Shown here piece by piece: positions 46,655-57,718 of a stretch of 64,000 nucleotides of DNA. Origin of the DNA: Actinomortierella ambigua (Eukaryota > Mortierellomycota > Mortierellomycetes > Mortierellales > Mortierellaceae); NCBI GenBank assembly GCA_016098155.1, contig JAAAJB010000079.1, positions 21,130 to 85,129 of the forward strand. The letters run 5' to 3'. Position 1 is the first letter of the stretch. Every line of letters begins with the position of its first letter. The notes under the pieces are model-generated. The model made no database searches. It was not told the origin of the DNA and was given only the letters and a program-made list of their open reading frames with translations. The position numbers were made by a program, and so were the translations under genes.

Positions 46655-49600
46655 ATGAACAGAGTTAGTGGAGCTCCCCGCTATACGATCTTGGTGACCG
46701 TTGTGGAAGGTAATTGATCTGATCTCGTCCTACTCCTCCATCCCCATCCATCTATCTATCACCCCCCCTCTCTCTTCTCTCTCCCCCTGCCAACCCCCTC
46801 CCTTATCCGCATGCATTATTCATCATCCCCAGCACTCGGAACCATGCTCCACGCGACCCTCGAAATCGAGAGCCAAAAGGAAGGATACGCGAGGATGACA
46901 TGTTGAAACTAGAGTTGTATTGTGCGCGTATGTGTGTGTGTACATGTGTATGAATGTAAGCTTGTGCGCAAGTAAAAGCGAACCGGGCACTCTCCCCTCC
47001 CCCTGCCTTAGTGGCTCATGGGTCAATGCCACCTTACAGGTCGGCTGTGCCTACTTCCATCCCAATCGAGGGACATGACGACAGCAGGCATGGTTCTCTC
47101 TATCGCAATGTTTATGTAAACCAGCACATGGTTGAGGGAAGCTGCAATGGTGGTGGCTCGTGTCTTCATGTGCTCTCGCACACCTTTTCTCTCTCTTCAT
47201 ATGGATCCCCTATAACTTCGACCCGTATCGCATGCGCATGGGACTTGAGGAATGGTGGGCTTAGACAAACGGACAAAGGCGGAATGGATGCTGGGGGCGA
47301 AATAGGGAGGTGGAAGTACAATCGTGTACCATCACTCACGCCGGGCGTACAAGAGATTATTATAATATCGGCTCGGAGAGTAGCCCACCATGATAAAGAT
47401 AGCCCCTACCCCTGGATAGTCCATCCTCTCTACACAACCACCCATCGCCCCGAGTACTGAGAATAATGTGGTGCACACCACCAAACTGTAAACAGTGTGG
47501 TGGTCCATTCATTCTATCTTCTCATGCACACACCCTACTGCAATCCAATAATCTCCTTCTCTACCCTCCTCCCCCATACATCGCATCTCCTCTGCCCATT
47601 GATTGTATCTCCTTATTTCCAACGTCCTATCGCAGTAGCCCGACTGACTTTATTGTTTCCTCTTCCTCTCCACCATCCATCACCCCTTTCTTCTTTCTTC
47701 GCCCCTTTTTTTCTTTCTGGTGTTTGCCTCTTTTTAGGACGCTATTTCCTGAAGGATCCCGACTGCAATCTAATCGTGCAGTGTCAGTTCAACGACGCCC
47801 TCTTTATTGAGAACGCCGAAACAAACTCACACTCATACCCCGAGATCCTGAGCACCGACCCCGCCGAGCAGACTCCGTACCCGATCTGGGACACTGAACT
47901 TGCCTGGGACCTTGATGCCGAGGTCCTCGATATCCTTCGCGCTGAACGCGCTTCGCTCAAGATCACATGCTTTGCCGTTCACCAAACGACGCGTGAAGAG
48001 CGCCCTCTCGGTCACATCATTCTCGACCTTGCTGAAGCTTCGGAGCCCGAGTCTTCAGATGAGCACTGGGTTGCCCTCCACAGCGATGATACCGCTGCAG
48101 CGGGTTTCCGAGGCTTGTCCCCCGAGCTCAAGATTGCATTCGCCATCGATGACGGCATTGCCGAGTCTGCCCCGACCATTGACACACTACTGACCAGCAT
48201 TGAATCTGTGACGGCTACTACACCGACGACGGACGAGCATGTGGAGATCGTGGATCGTGAAATCGAGGAAGAGGACTTGGAGCTGACACCGCGAGTCAAG
48301 AACCCAATCTTGCAGGATATGTACCACGACCATCATCACCAGCGAGACCAAGATATTGAGTCACATCTCAATCTGGATGACGGTGCCAGCCATGAAGACC
48401 AAGACAGCATGGTGCCTGACCAGTATTATGAGCACCATCGCCAATCCTCCTTGGATAGCCGGGTGCCATCGATGCAGTCTCGTATTCAGTCAATGAGCAT
48501 TGATATCCCTGTCGCAGTGGGTGAGACTCTGATCCCAGCAGAGGTGGTGGACCAAGGTTTTTTGCAGCTTGGCTTGGGACGTGATTACTTCTTGTTCACA
48601 ATCACCCTTCAGTCAGTGCGAAACATCGACCAGCTCGTAGACCGTTATGCAGCTCAGAACGGCAAGAACCCCATGGTCGTCAGTCAACAACTGTACCTGT
48701 ACTATACCTTCCTGGGCAACCACCTGGCAACACAGCACCTGGTCGGCCATGGCTCCTCGCCAATTGAGGAGACATCGCTCCGGTTAAAGTCGTCGATGGA
48801 GTCTATGTACCAACACTTCCGAGAGGACGAGCAGCTTGTTATCCACTTATGCCACAAGGACTCCCTGCTCGGCACCGTCACAATACCCTTGGACCTGATC
48901 CTGATGCACGGCACGGCCAACCTATTCCATGCCAGCCTCCAGTTTTACCCCTTTGACCCAGCCGATGGCTTGTATTCCCCCGAGTCGGCCCCACCAGAGG
49001 ACAGCCTGATCCAGGTCGCGATGCACATCACCCGCGACCTCAATACCCTCTCTGTCCCTAGCACACCGGCCGTCCGCAGATCGTCGCAGGGCGCCAACTC
49101 GACCACCGGTGGTCGTCGGATACCCCCACCGCGACCGGCGGCGATTGAGGTCGATGCAGCGCGCAAGATTCTGTCCTATTCATCTGCATCAAGTCGGTCG
49201 CCGAAGCGCCACGACTACAAGTTTTCGATTGAGCTGCATTCGTTCAAGTCGCATATCCGGCACCTGAACAACGTTTCACTCCGGTATAACTACCGCCCCT
49301 TTGGTCCAAAATCGACCCAGCCACCGATCCATGTCAAGCGCGGTGTCGAGGCCACCTTGCCGGAAGCTTCACGCACGTTCCAGTTGTGTCAAACGCCCGA
49401 GGCGCTCGCCAACCAACTCCAGACACCGCTAGTGGTCGAGGTCTGGGTCGAGCACCCAGACTCGCGCGAGAGCATCTTTTATGCGTCAGGTCAGATTCCA
49501 TTGTCTGACATTCTCAAGGAACCCTCGTCGCCATCGGCCGAAGGAGGATCTCTCCAGGTGATGGAGTCGCGGTTCCGGGTCTATTCCAAGGGCGAGTCTG

Positions 49601-52275
49601 TGCCGACGGGCGAGATCCAGTCGTCATGCTCGCTGGAGGACCTGGGCGAGTATGTCGATAGCCAGCAGAGCGAGATCTTCTCGACGACGCCTGTTCACTC
49701 GATGGAGCTCGAATCCAAGGGTTTTGAGCAGCGGTACCAGCAGCATCGACGCGAGCAGTCGCAAGATCAGTTGCAACAGCAGCAGATGCTCTTGGAGGAA
49801 CAGTTGCGGTCTCCACGGGCCGTGACCCAGTTTGCCGAGGGATACAGCGAGCGCGACCGCGAGATGAGCCATAGCTATGGAGGTCATCATCATGCCCATC
49901 ACCAATCCAACCAGTCCCGCCAGTCCCACCAGTCCCACCACCACCACCACCACCACAACCACCAGCGCAACAGCTCGCGACATCTGAGTGGTACTAGCCC
50001 TTCCTCAAGTAGCCGTGTGACGAGCACGGGTGCACAGCGCCCACCTTCAGTCCGTCTATCCCAGGTTCGCCATCTGTCGACGGCCCATCAGAGCTCGCAC
50101 TCGCACTCCCACCATCCCTATGGTAAGGCGGGCAGTCCCTCGAGCAAGCAGCAGCCGCAGCAGCAAAATCAACAACATCAGCAGCAGCAGCAGCAACAAC
50201 AACTGTCGTCCTCGTCGTTGTCTAACGCTGCAGCGCCCCAGGTCGACTACCATCAGGCGTTGAAGCAGCAATTGGCGAAGCAGATTGAGCTCAACAAGCA
50301 AATCGAGCTCGACTTGCTTCGTCGGTCCCCGATCTCCAATTTGCCCCTTACGCTTCATCAAACCTTGTCGTCGTCGTCGAATTCTGCGGTACGATCTGCA
50401 GCCTTCGGCGATGGCATGCGATCCCCCGGCATCGATGAGATGATGTCGGCTGGCGTCGTGGTGGAGGACGAGCAACAGTCACGAGCGATCCAAAAGATGA
50501 AGGATCTGAAGGGCTTGGATTATCAAGTCCAGAAGCAGTTGGTGGCGCTCGAGTTCCGCGAGCGCAAGCTCCAGCGAGCGGAGGAGGCTCTGCAACGGCA
50601 ACAGGCCCATTTCCAAAAGGCGCTTGAGCGTCAGCACGCTGAGGGTGGTAATGGCAACAGCGGCAGTGGTGGTAGTGGAGGATTGCAGCATCATCAACAA
50701 CAACAACAACAATCACAACACCAGCATCCTCTGGGCAGTGGTCCCCAATCGTCCCTGCCGAATGCGAACGACTATTTCCTGCTGCAGGACCGGTTCCGAG
50801 CCCTGCAGCGTCAGAACCAGTTGATGGAGGCCGAGTTTTCACAGTACCGACAGGAGCATCCAGCCCACATCAACATGACGACGATCAACAGTCTGATGGC
50901 GACGATCCAGGAGCTAGAGAGCGCGAACGCAAAGCTTCAGAATGATGTGATGTTTGCCAAGAACTACAAAGAGCACTACAAGGCCCTGTGGACACACAGC
51001 CTTCAGGAGATCTCTGCCATCCGCCAGGATCTGCAGATGGGCATGGAGATCAAGATGATGCAGGCCACAAACGAGGCTGACCAGATGCGCGTCCTGAGCT
51101 CGTTGGGCATGCATGCGCACCATTCCCATCATTCCCACCACAACAATCTCGCCCGTGAGGAAGTTGTGGCAGCGGCCATCCCGATGTCCAGTGGACGCCA
51201 TGGTGGTGGAAAGGCGATGCGTCACCACAACCACCACCACCGCGGTGATGAGGTTTCGTTGCTCCGAGGCGTCAAGACGGAGCTCGAGATGCTTCAGCAG
51301 CAGCACAAGCAACAACAGCAGCAGTATCAAGATGATGATGAGGAGGACGGCGACATGTCTTGGGAACAAGACCGGCGTCACCTCCCCCATTCACGAGATG
51401 GCAAGGACGATGACGACAGCGTCGTTCCCTCAGGCGGCCGAGGCGGCCTGAGCGGCAATGGTAGTGGCTCATCCAAGGGCGGTGCCCCTTCACGCCAAGG
51501 ATCGGGTCACGCCGAGCACGACCAGCGCCACCACTATCAGCAACAACAACAGCAGCAACATCCGCGACACCAGTCCTCCAAGCGTGGCAACCGCCAATAT
51601 CAATACCAGTACAACCAATATAGCGGCGATGAGATGGCCTCTTCGTTCCAGAGCAGCATCCTCAGCAGCAACGATGGCAAGAAGGGCTACGGTGACCACA
51701 TGGATCCCGAGGTCTTGTTGGAGATGATGATGGCGAGCAGCGGTGGCGGATCGGTGAAGCCCTCGTCTCGATCAATGATGGGAGCAGCAGCGTCGTCTAT
51801 CAACACGTCGTCTTCGAAGCAGCGGGGAGCGATGCGACGACCGCAGTTGCAGACCCAGCGCAGCGGGCACTCGTTCCTGGAAGGAGATGATGACGATGAC
51901 TTTGATGGACGGTTGGAGGAGGAGGAGGAAGACGAGGAGGAGGAGGATCAGGAGGCCGAGGATAGCTTTGTCGCTGCTGTTCCTGCATCGTCCCGTGTCG
52001 CCGGAGGTCGGAGAGCGGTAGCTGGTACTGGCGCCGCTGGCTCCTTGAGCGGACGATTGCATCAACAGGCCCAGCAACAGTTGCAGCAGTCGTATCTCCA
52101 GCGGTACTTGGCCACGACGGCAGCCCAACGCGCCGTCGGTGGTGGCCGCCGCATGGCCACGGGAAAGAGCGAGGACGAGGGCGGAGATCTGGATGAAGAT
52201 GAGCAGGATGATACGCTCGTTGACCTTGGCTTGCTCCGTCACTCGGTGCCACTCATGCCCACCACGTCGTCTTAA
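46655..52275 (+). CDS. CEP120-like centrosomal protein with three C2-type domains
   Basis: Two exons, 46655-46709 and 47738-52275, give about 1530 aa. Exon 1 encodes MNRVSGAPRYTILVTVVEG and the second continues RYFLKDPDCNLIVQCQFN, together forming the first strands of a C2 domain (about 1-150, with TELAWDLDAEVLDILRAE and LGHIILDL). This matches the CEP120 N-terminal C2 domain in order and motif. A second domain (about 297-405, FLFTITLQSVRNIDQL, YYTFLGNHL, IHLCHKDSLLGTVTIPL) matches the DUF3668/Cep120 domain. A third C2-like domain (about 509-607) has LRYNYRPFG and LVVEVWVEH. A His/Gln-rich linker, a coiled coil (about 935-1125, with YKEHYKALWTHSLQEI) and an acidic region follow. In animals CEP120 drives centriole elongation. 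The 1,028-bp intron after 18 codons is unusual. Family call by motif order; no search was run. Confidence 0.82.
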
Positions 52276-52739
52276 GAGGAAGGAAAGAAGAGGAAAAGCC
52301 CACCAGAAAAAAAAACACACAAAAAAAACACGATATACCATATAATAGGATCCCCCCCCCCCCCTTTTTTTTTTCTTCTTCTTCCTCTTCCCCCCTCTTT
52401 CCCACTCCTTTCCCGTCCCTNNNNNNNNNNAAAGAAAAACCCCCCCAGAAAAAAAAACCCCAAAAAAAAACAAGAATTCCCTAAAAAAAGGACCCCCCCC
52501 CCCCTTTTTTTTTTCCTTGCTTTCCTCTCACCCTCTCTCTCGATCTTTCTCTCTCATCCCACCCCCGAGTCACAACCCTACCTATTGCGATATTCACCAA
52601 AAAAAAATATTAATTTTTTCCATGCCTTGTACTTTTTTTCGCGTCGTTTTCGTGCGTGGTTCAGGATCTGGTATATGTCAACCAGATTGGTTGAGGCCCT
52701 CCCCTCATCGAGCTAAGAATGGTGAGTAGCCCTCAGCCC
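52276..52739. other. 3' flank with assembly gap and apparent duplicated low-quality sequence
   Basis: N bases lie at 52421-52430. The sequence right of the gap (about 52431-52515) is a corrupted copy of that left of it (about 52285-52370): both run AGAAAAA...CC...AAAAAA...GGA, then a C-run and a T-run. It looks like overlapping contig ends with homopolymer errors that were scaffolded instead of merged. No gene is seen. Confidence 0.75.
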
Positions 52740-53000
52740 CAAAGACCTCTGTTAGTATGTTCAACTCAACCGGTGGTTGTCATGAACTTCGTCAGGATGA
52801 GTACGGCCGTTTGTAACCCTCTGCAACTGGCTGCTCTCGGGTCTTCCAAAAGTACGGGCACTCTATCCGAAGAGCTCAAGCCTCCAGAATCTGTTTGATC
52901 CTCGGGGCAGCGAGCCTTACCACGACCTGCACAAGGCTTCAGGTGCTGACGTTTTGCGTGCAAGGCTCATGTGGACCATCAGCTGAAGCCGCACCGTCCA
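52740..53000 (+). pseudogene. Decayed partial duplicate of the F-box gene N-terminal region
   Basis: The segment from about 52740 resembles 53280-53640 of the F-box gene. The matching blocks are CTTCGTCAGGATGAGTACGG / CTTCGGGATGAGTACAGG, the CAACTGGCTGCT / GACTGGCTGCTG block, CCAAAAGTACGGGCA, GAAGAGCTCAAG, GCCTTACCACGACCTGC and CTTCAGGTGCTG. Indels destroy the frame. It lies directly upstream of the intact gene, so it is a tandem partial duplication that has decayed. Confidence 0.75.
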
Positions 53001-53205
53001 GACCTTCTCTCTTCCATGGTGCTGAGCGCCGAGCGTGGTGCCTCCCTCAATCCACACTTTGCCACTTTGTGTGCCTCCAAAAAGGAACTGAGCCCAAACC
53101 TTGTTTTCTTTGCCACTAACCCAGTTTAAAAGGGGGAGCCAGCTCGCGCCGCCTCACCTCCACACACCTCTCCCATTCACACTCTCTCATCATCGCGCCT
53201 CGGGC

Positions 53206-55884
53206 ATGCCATCAACATTCCTGGAGACCCTCGAGCTGGTGGCTCATTTAGCCGCGTACTTAACCCCCAGCGACCTCCGCCACTGCGTTCAACTCAACCG
53301 AGCCTGGAATGATGCGCTTGTCCCACATCTCTGGCGATGCATTGATGATTCAGCTCATTCCTGGCCCCACATTCTCAACCATGTCGCTCATCCCCGCGCA
53401 CGTCCATCGTCCGGCGCCGCTGATACACCGGCCAGGGCTACCAGGAGCTCCTTCGGGATGAGTACAGGCGTTCGTGACTCTGACTCCAACAAGGACCGCG
53501 ACTGGCTGCTGTCGGTGTTTCAAAAGTACGGCCACCATATCCAAGAGCTCAAGTTCCAGTGTCCTTTGACGCTCGAGGCAGCAAGTCTTGCAACGACCTG
53601 CTGCACAAACCTGCAGGTGCTGGTGTCCAGTGTTTGTGGAACTTCGGGACCAGAGTTTGAACTCGAGCCGTATAACAAACAGCCTCCTACCGCCCCACCT
53701 TTTCAACCCAGTGGGATGATATTGCCCTCTCCTGTGACTACCTCTGTCCCTGCTTGGCCGATTACAACTATCACCACTACAAGTACTGCTGCTTCTACTT
53801 TTACTACTACTACTACTACCACTACTGCCACTACTATTGGCACGACTCCTGTAAACTTGCTCGGTGTCGCAGCTGCTGCGCCAGCATTTGGATTCGCCGC
53901 CACCACGGCGACTCCTACAGCCAGCTTGTTCGGTGGTGGTGTCGTGGCTGCTCTCGCTACGACTCCTGCCCCTGCTCCTGCTCCTACGACTGGATTTGGT
54001 GCAACGACAACTCCTGTGGCCCCTGTGGCAACTGGGTTCGGTACGGCCGCTCCTGTGGCCACTGGATTCGGCACGGCAATGGCTGTGACAACCGGATTCG
54101 GTGCGGCGGCGACTGTGTCATCAACAGGCAGTTTATTCGGCAGTGCCGCAGCTTCAGGCCCCACTACCGGCACCGGCTCCGGCTCCGCATCCGCGACCAC
54201 GACCGGATTTGGAGCTCATTGGTCTGCAGCTCCTGCGGCAGGACTCGCAAGTATGGCGGCCACTACGGGGGGTGGTGACCCATTTGTATCATCATCATCA
54301 TCGGTATACACGGCACCGCCAAATCCACAAGAGTCGGACGTTGTGCTGTCGGCACCGATATTTGACGAGGAGGGCGATCTGCGACGAGAGGACTGTACAC
54401 TGGTCAACCATTGGGGCAATGTGACGATGGCGTATTGGAGAGCCAAGGCCGAGCACGACTGGGTCCATTCGCAGTACCTGTGGCATCTGATCCGGGCCAA
54501 TGTATCCCTGAAGCGAGTGGAGATGCCCAGGTACAATTTGTTCCCGGCGGTTCGGGTGACGGGCGATTTCGTTTGTGCGAATCTGCGGAGACTGCCAAAA
54601 CTTTGTCACCTCGATGGCGGCGGCCTTTTGACGTTTGATTTCTGGACCCTCTGGGCTGCTCTGCCGGCGGCAAGGATGGAGTACCTTTCGGTGGGACGTG
54701 GCTGTGAGGTGTTCCCCTTGCCAGCAGCATCAGCATCAGCAGCAGCAGCAGCAACCGAGGCAGGAGAGTGTTGTTCTCCGGCGGCAGCCGGCCCGAATCT
54801 GCGCGTGTTGTTGGGAGAGGGATCGACGATGCTCGATGGGCTCGTAGAGTTGCTGGAGATCTTCCCCAGGTTGGAGCATCTGCGGATTGGGACAGTCAAG
54901 AGCTGGACGAAGAATACGACGGCGACGACACCGGTGAATGAGGAGACCAGTCTTGTTTTGCCAGCCGCGACAACGGCCATCGGCGGTCCGTTCCTGAAAC
55001 ACCTCGACGCTTCGGTGTTCGATTGGGCAGTCATCCTAAAGCTGATTCCGAGCATTGCCAAGTGGGACACGGTCGAGATGCTGGATGAGGAGACGGCAGC
55101 CTTTTTGGCATCGCACTGTCCTAATCTAGAGTCGGTTCGGGCCCTGCACACGCCGTGGTTTATTGATGATATGGGGCCAGATAGAGGAGACGATCCTGCG
55201 AACCAGCTGTTGGTGAGCCATGCGCGTCTGCGTGTCTTTGACAACATCCATCATCACATCAAGGTCGACGAGATGTTGAGACGGCCATGGGCCTGTATGG
55301 GACTCGAGTGGTTGAGCTGCAGGATTGTCGGCGTGGTGCGACTGATGGACGAGGAGGAACTCGTGGTCGCTCGAGTGATGGCACCCGACTACACGACGGA
55401 GCTGACAGCGAGCGAAACGAGGGTAGTGGAAAGGTTTCGACAGAGTCGGGCACATCATCGTGGTGTGTACGAGCGGCTGGCGAGTCTCACGCGGCTCAAG
55501 CATCTGGATCTCGGCTATGAGAATCGGTATCCATGGGAGTACAAGGGTGGAGAGACCTATGTGGGGAAGGATGGCGAGGAGTACCTGAGTTACAACGGAG
55601 CGACGTTTGACACACTGGAGCTGACGCTGGAGTCTGGACTGGGTCAGCTGGCGGCATTGAAGGATCTCGAGATGTTTGGGTTCGAGTGCCTGAACCACAA
55701 GATTGGACGGGCAGAGCTGGATTGGATGGCCAAGAGCTGGCCCAAGCTCAAGCTGATGTATGGGCTCGACTCGGAACGATTGTATATGATTGAGAAATGC
55801 AAGAAGAGGGCAGCATTACGAGAATACTTTCAAAAGATTCGGCCTGACGTTGTTCATGACAGTCTGTTTGAAGATAATGTATAA
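53206..55884 (+). CDS. F-box protein with FG-repeat insert and leucine-rich C-terminal region
   Basis: A single exon of 892 aa starts at ATG 53206 (MPSTFLETLELVAHL); upstream in-frame codons lack another ATG. Residues 4-45 (LELVAHLAAYLTPSDLRHCV, then LNRAWNDALVPHLWRCI) form an F-box, which binds Skp1 in SCF ubiquitin ligases. The sequence near 105-150 (YGHHIQELKFQ) starts an LRR-like region. It is interrupted at about 185-342 by a Thr/Ala/Gly-rich segment with about eight FG dipeptides (TGFGA, TGFGT, SLFGS). The region from 370 to 892 has irregular leucine-rich segments (LKRVEMPRYNLFPAVRV, LEHLRIGTV, LKHLDLGYENRYPWEY) and would bind a substrate. Fungal F-box/LRR proteins of this form are numerous, and the substrate is unknown. 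Confidence 0.88.
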   Translation: MPSTFLETLELVAHLAAYLTPSDLRHCVQLNRAWNDALVPHLWRCIDDSAHSWPHILNHVAHPRARPSSGAADTPARATRSSFGMSTGVRDSDSNKDRDWLLSVFQKYGHHIQELKFQCPLTLEAASLATTCCTNLQVLVSSVCGTSGPEFELEPYNKQPPTAPPFQPSGMILPSPVTTSVPAWPITTITTTSTAASTFTTTTTTTTATTIGTTPVNLLGVAAAAPAFGFAATTATPTASLFGGGVVAALATTPAPAPAPTTGFGATTTPVAPVATGFGTAAPVATGFGTAMAVTTGFGAAATVSSTGSLFGSAAASGPTTGTGSGSASATTTGFGAHWSAAPAAGLASMAATTGGGDPFVSSSSSVYTAPPNPQESDVVLSAPIFDEEGDLRREDCTLVNHWGNVTMAYWRAKAEHDWVHSQYLWHLIRANVSLKRVEMPRYNLFPAVRVTGDFVCANLRRLPKLCHLDGGGLLTFDFWTLWAALPAARMEYLSVGRGCEVFPLPAASASAAAAATEAGECCSPAAAGPNLRVLLGEGSTMLDGLVELLEIFPRLEHLRIGTVKSWTKNTTATTPVNEETSLVLPAATTAIGGPFLKHLDASVFDWAVILKLIPSIAKWDTVEMLDEETAAFLASHCPNLESVRALHTPWFIDDMGPDRGDDPANQLLVSHARLRVFDNIHHHIKVDEMLRRPWACMGLEWLSCRIVGVVRLMDEEELVVARVMAPDYTTELTASETRVVERFRQSRAHHRGVYERLASLTRLKHLDLGYENRYPWEYKGGETYVGKDGEEYLSYNGATFDTLELTLESGLGQLAALKDLEMFGFECLNHKIGRAELDWMAKSWPKLKLMYGLDSERLYMIEKCKKRAALREYFQKIRPDVVHDSLFEDNV

Positions 55885-56006
55885 TAATAAAAAAAAGATC
55901 GGATGCGATGTTTTTGTTTTGCTCATTGTAACACAGATATCACAATTCTTGCATAGCATACTCATCTCTGATCACCAAAGTCAGGGGCTGATTTAATGCA
56001 CCTCGC

Positions 56007-56077
56007 TAGTGCCTGCCATTTTCCACATCGGATGGGCCGGTCCGAGAGTTCACACGGAGGGTGGAAAATGGACACTA
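56007..56077. repeat. Imperfect inverted repeat (hairpin)
   Basis: TAGTGCCTGCCATTTTCCAC at 56007-56026 pairs with GTGGAAAATGGACACTA at 56061-56077, with a small bulge. Inside, CGGA and TCCG flank a TGGGCCGG segment and can form a second short stem. It could be a small MITE-like remnant or an RNA hairpin. Confidence 0.6.
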
Positions 56078-56260
56078 AAAAAGATCATAGTGGCAATGAC
56101 GACAGAAGTGGAAGGGGTGTGAAATACATGACAGACTCCCCATGGCCTATAAGTCTTTGCTCGAATAAGATATGATGCAGTCTTTGATATTTTTTTTATT
56201 GAAGGTGGAGTATAATGTAGATGCTGGTACTGTCAAACAATAACGAAAAACGTTTGCGAG

Positions 56261-57368
56261 TCAATCCTCAGGACTATGGAGAGTGGCTGTGAGCTCAGCT
56301 GCAGAGATATAGGATGAATGAAGATTGGCCAGCGTTTCCAAATATCCATTCAGTTCTCGGTTCCCAAGGATTGGGATTGTGGATATGCCGTTGTTGAAAA
56401 GGCTTAAGATGGAGTCAACCACTGGAGGATGCTTGTCGTCTCGTTTGAAAAAACTACGTCGACTTTCCTGCACTGCGGCAACTTGAAGCATAGAACCATC
56501 CTCAACTTGCAGCACTGCTGTGCCAATCTTGAAAAATATAAAGCCTAGAGGCGCGGTGGCCGTCTCCTGATTGACTGTGGTTACAGAAACTGTAGGTCGT
56601 ACTCTGCTGGAACGAGTGCACCTTGGTGAGACCTACGGGTCGATGCAGGGTGGGGGAAGTCGACAAATCGTAAAAGTTCGTCTTCAATTGCCAGAGTTGA
56701 CAGTGAAGACTACTGTTCGTGATGTGGTATGCATGTGGGTCCTAACAGAGGGCCACACCCGTGAAGAGGGATTCCTTGTCCAGAATAATCCTTGTGGCAG
56801 TTGCTTCATCCCTACTCGTCAACTGAAAGGTCACTGTGGTTGCGCCTTGACAGCGCATGTCGAGACGAATGCGGGGAACCGTGGCCTCATTCACTCACAT
56901 GGGTGAAAATGACCCGGTGCTCTAAACTCTTTGGCTTGCTGATAGGCTTGCTGATAGGCTTACTGATGTAGTATCAAGTGCCATTTGAGCCAGTGGAGGT
57001 GCGGACTGTCGATTTGACTCACGGTGGCGAGCGGCTAATAGCACCAACTGCGATGTGTTAGCAAGCTGGCGTATCCTCTCTTCGAGTGTCGTGTGGACCT
57101 TGCCGAGCTCGCCAGGCGTACCGTAGGCCCATCGGATTGGGCTGTAAATTTTTGCAGGGACGTCAATGCGAGCTTTGTCCTGGTGAGTGGGCTGGAAGTG
57201 AAGGGTGATAGTGATGGAGTATCGAAGGCGATTCGGACTGAAAGATCGTATGAGAAAGAGATGGAGAAAAGGTGATGAAAAAGTTTGGAGCAACCTGCTA
57301 CTCAAACAAGCTCCCCGTAGCCCGCAGGTTTTGGCTCGCATACTGATGTTTTCAGCTTTGCCATGCAA
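56261..57368 (-). pseudogene. Remnants of an uncharacterised gene (copy 1)
   Basis: On the minus strand a 3' piece (about 56590 to 56261) reads APLGFIFFKIGTAVLQVEDG, then RRSFFKRDDKHPPVVDSIL and ends TATLHSPED. Upstream pieces include RLDMRCQGATTVTFQLTSRD near 56860 and, at 56970-57270, the ARIDVPAKIYSPIRWAYG segment ending in LAARHRESNRQSAPPLAQ. Stops and frame changes separate the pieces. The last segment is similar to 28865-29149, and the 56190-56260 3' flank resembles the sequence near 57450-57500. No known family is recognised. Confidence 0.4.
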
Positions 57369-57718
57369 GGCTCTGGGTGCAGCGATGTGGGGATCGTCTT
57401 GTCAACAATTTTATAAAGCATTGAGAAAAATGACCATGAATGCTATATTTTTTTATTGAGGGTAGAATATATTGTTGATGCTAATATGTTGTGTTAAGCG
57501 CAGTTTTCGTGAGCGTAAGGTGTTGCGGTGAAACAGGCGAGCTGTTTGCCTCCGTGGAGAGAGCAATCCAACCTCATGCACAGAGCGCCTCCTTTAAGAG
57601 TCGGCATGCCCACGGTCGGTGACAAGCGGCGAGAGGGATGATGATGATTGGTACCTGCCGAACAATAATGAAAAAACCCCTTTCAACTGAAAGCTCACTA
57701 TGGTGCATATGGCTGCAC

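Noticed and set aside
47497..47737. Open frame extending the CEP120-like protein upstream of its C2 domain
   Set aside because: It encodes a Pro/Ser/Leu-rich stretch from CT-rich DNA and contains a good TAG acceptor at 47735-47737; exon 1 at 46655 supplies the missing first strand of the C2 domain.
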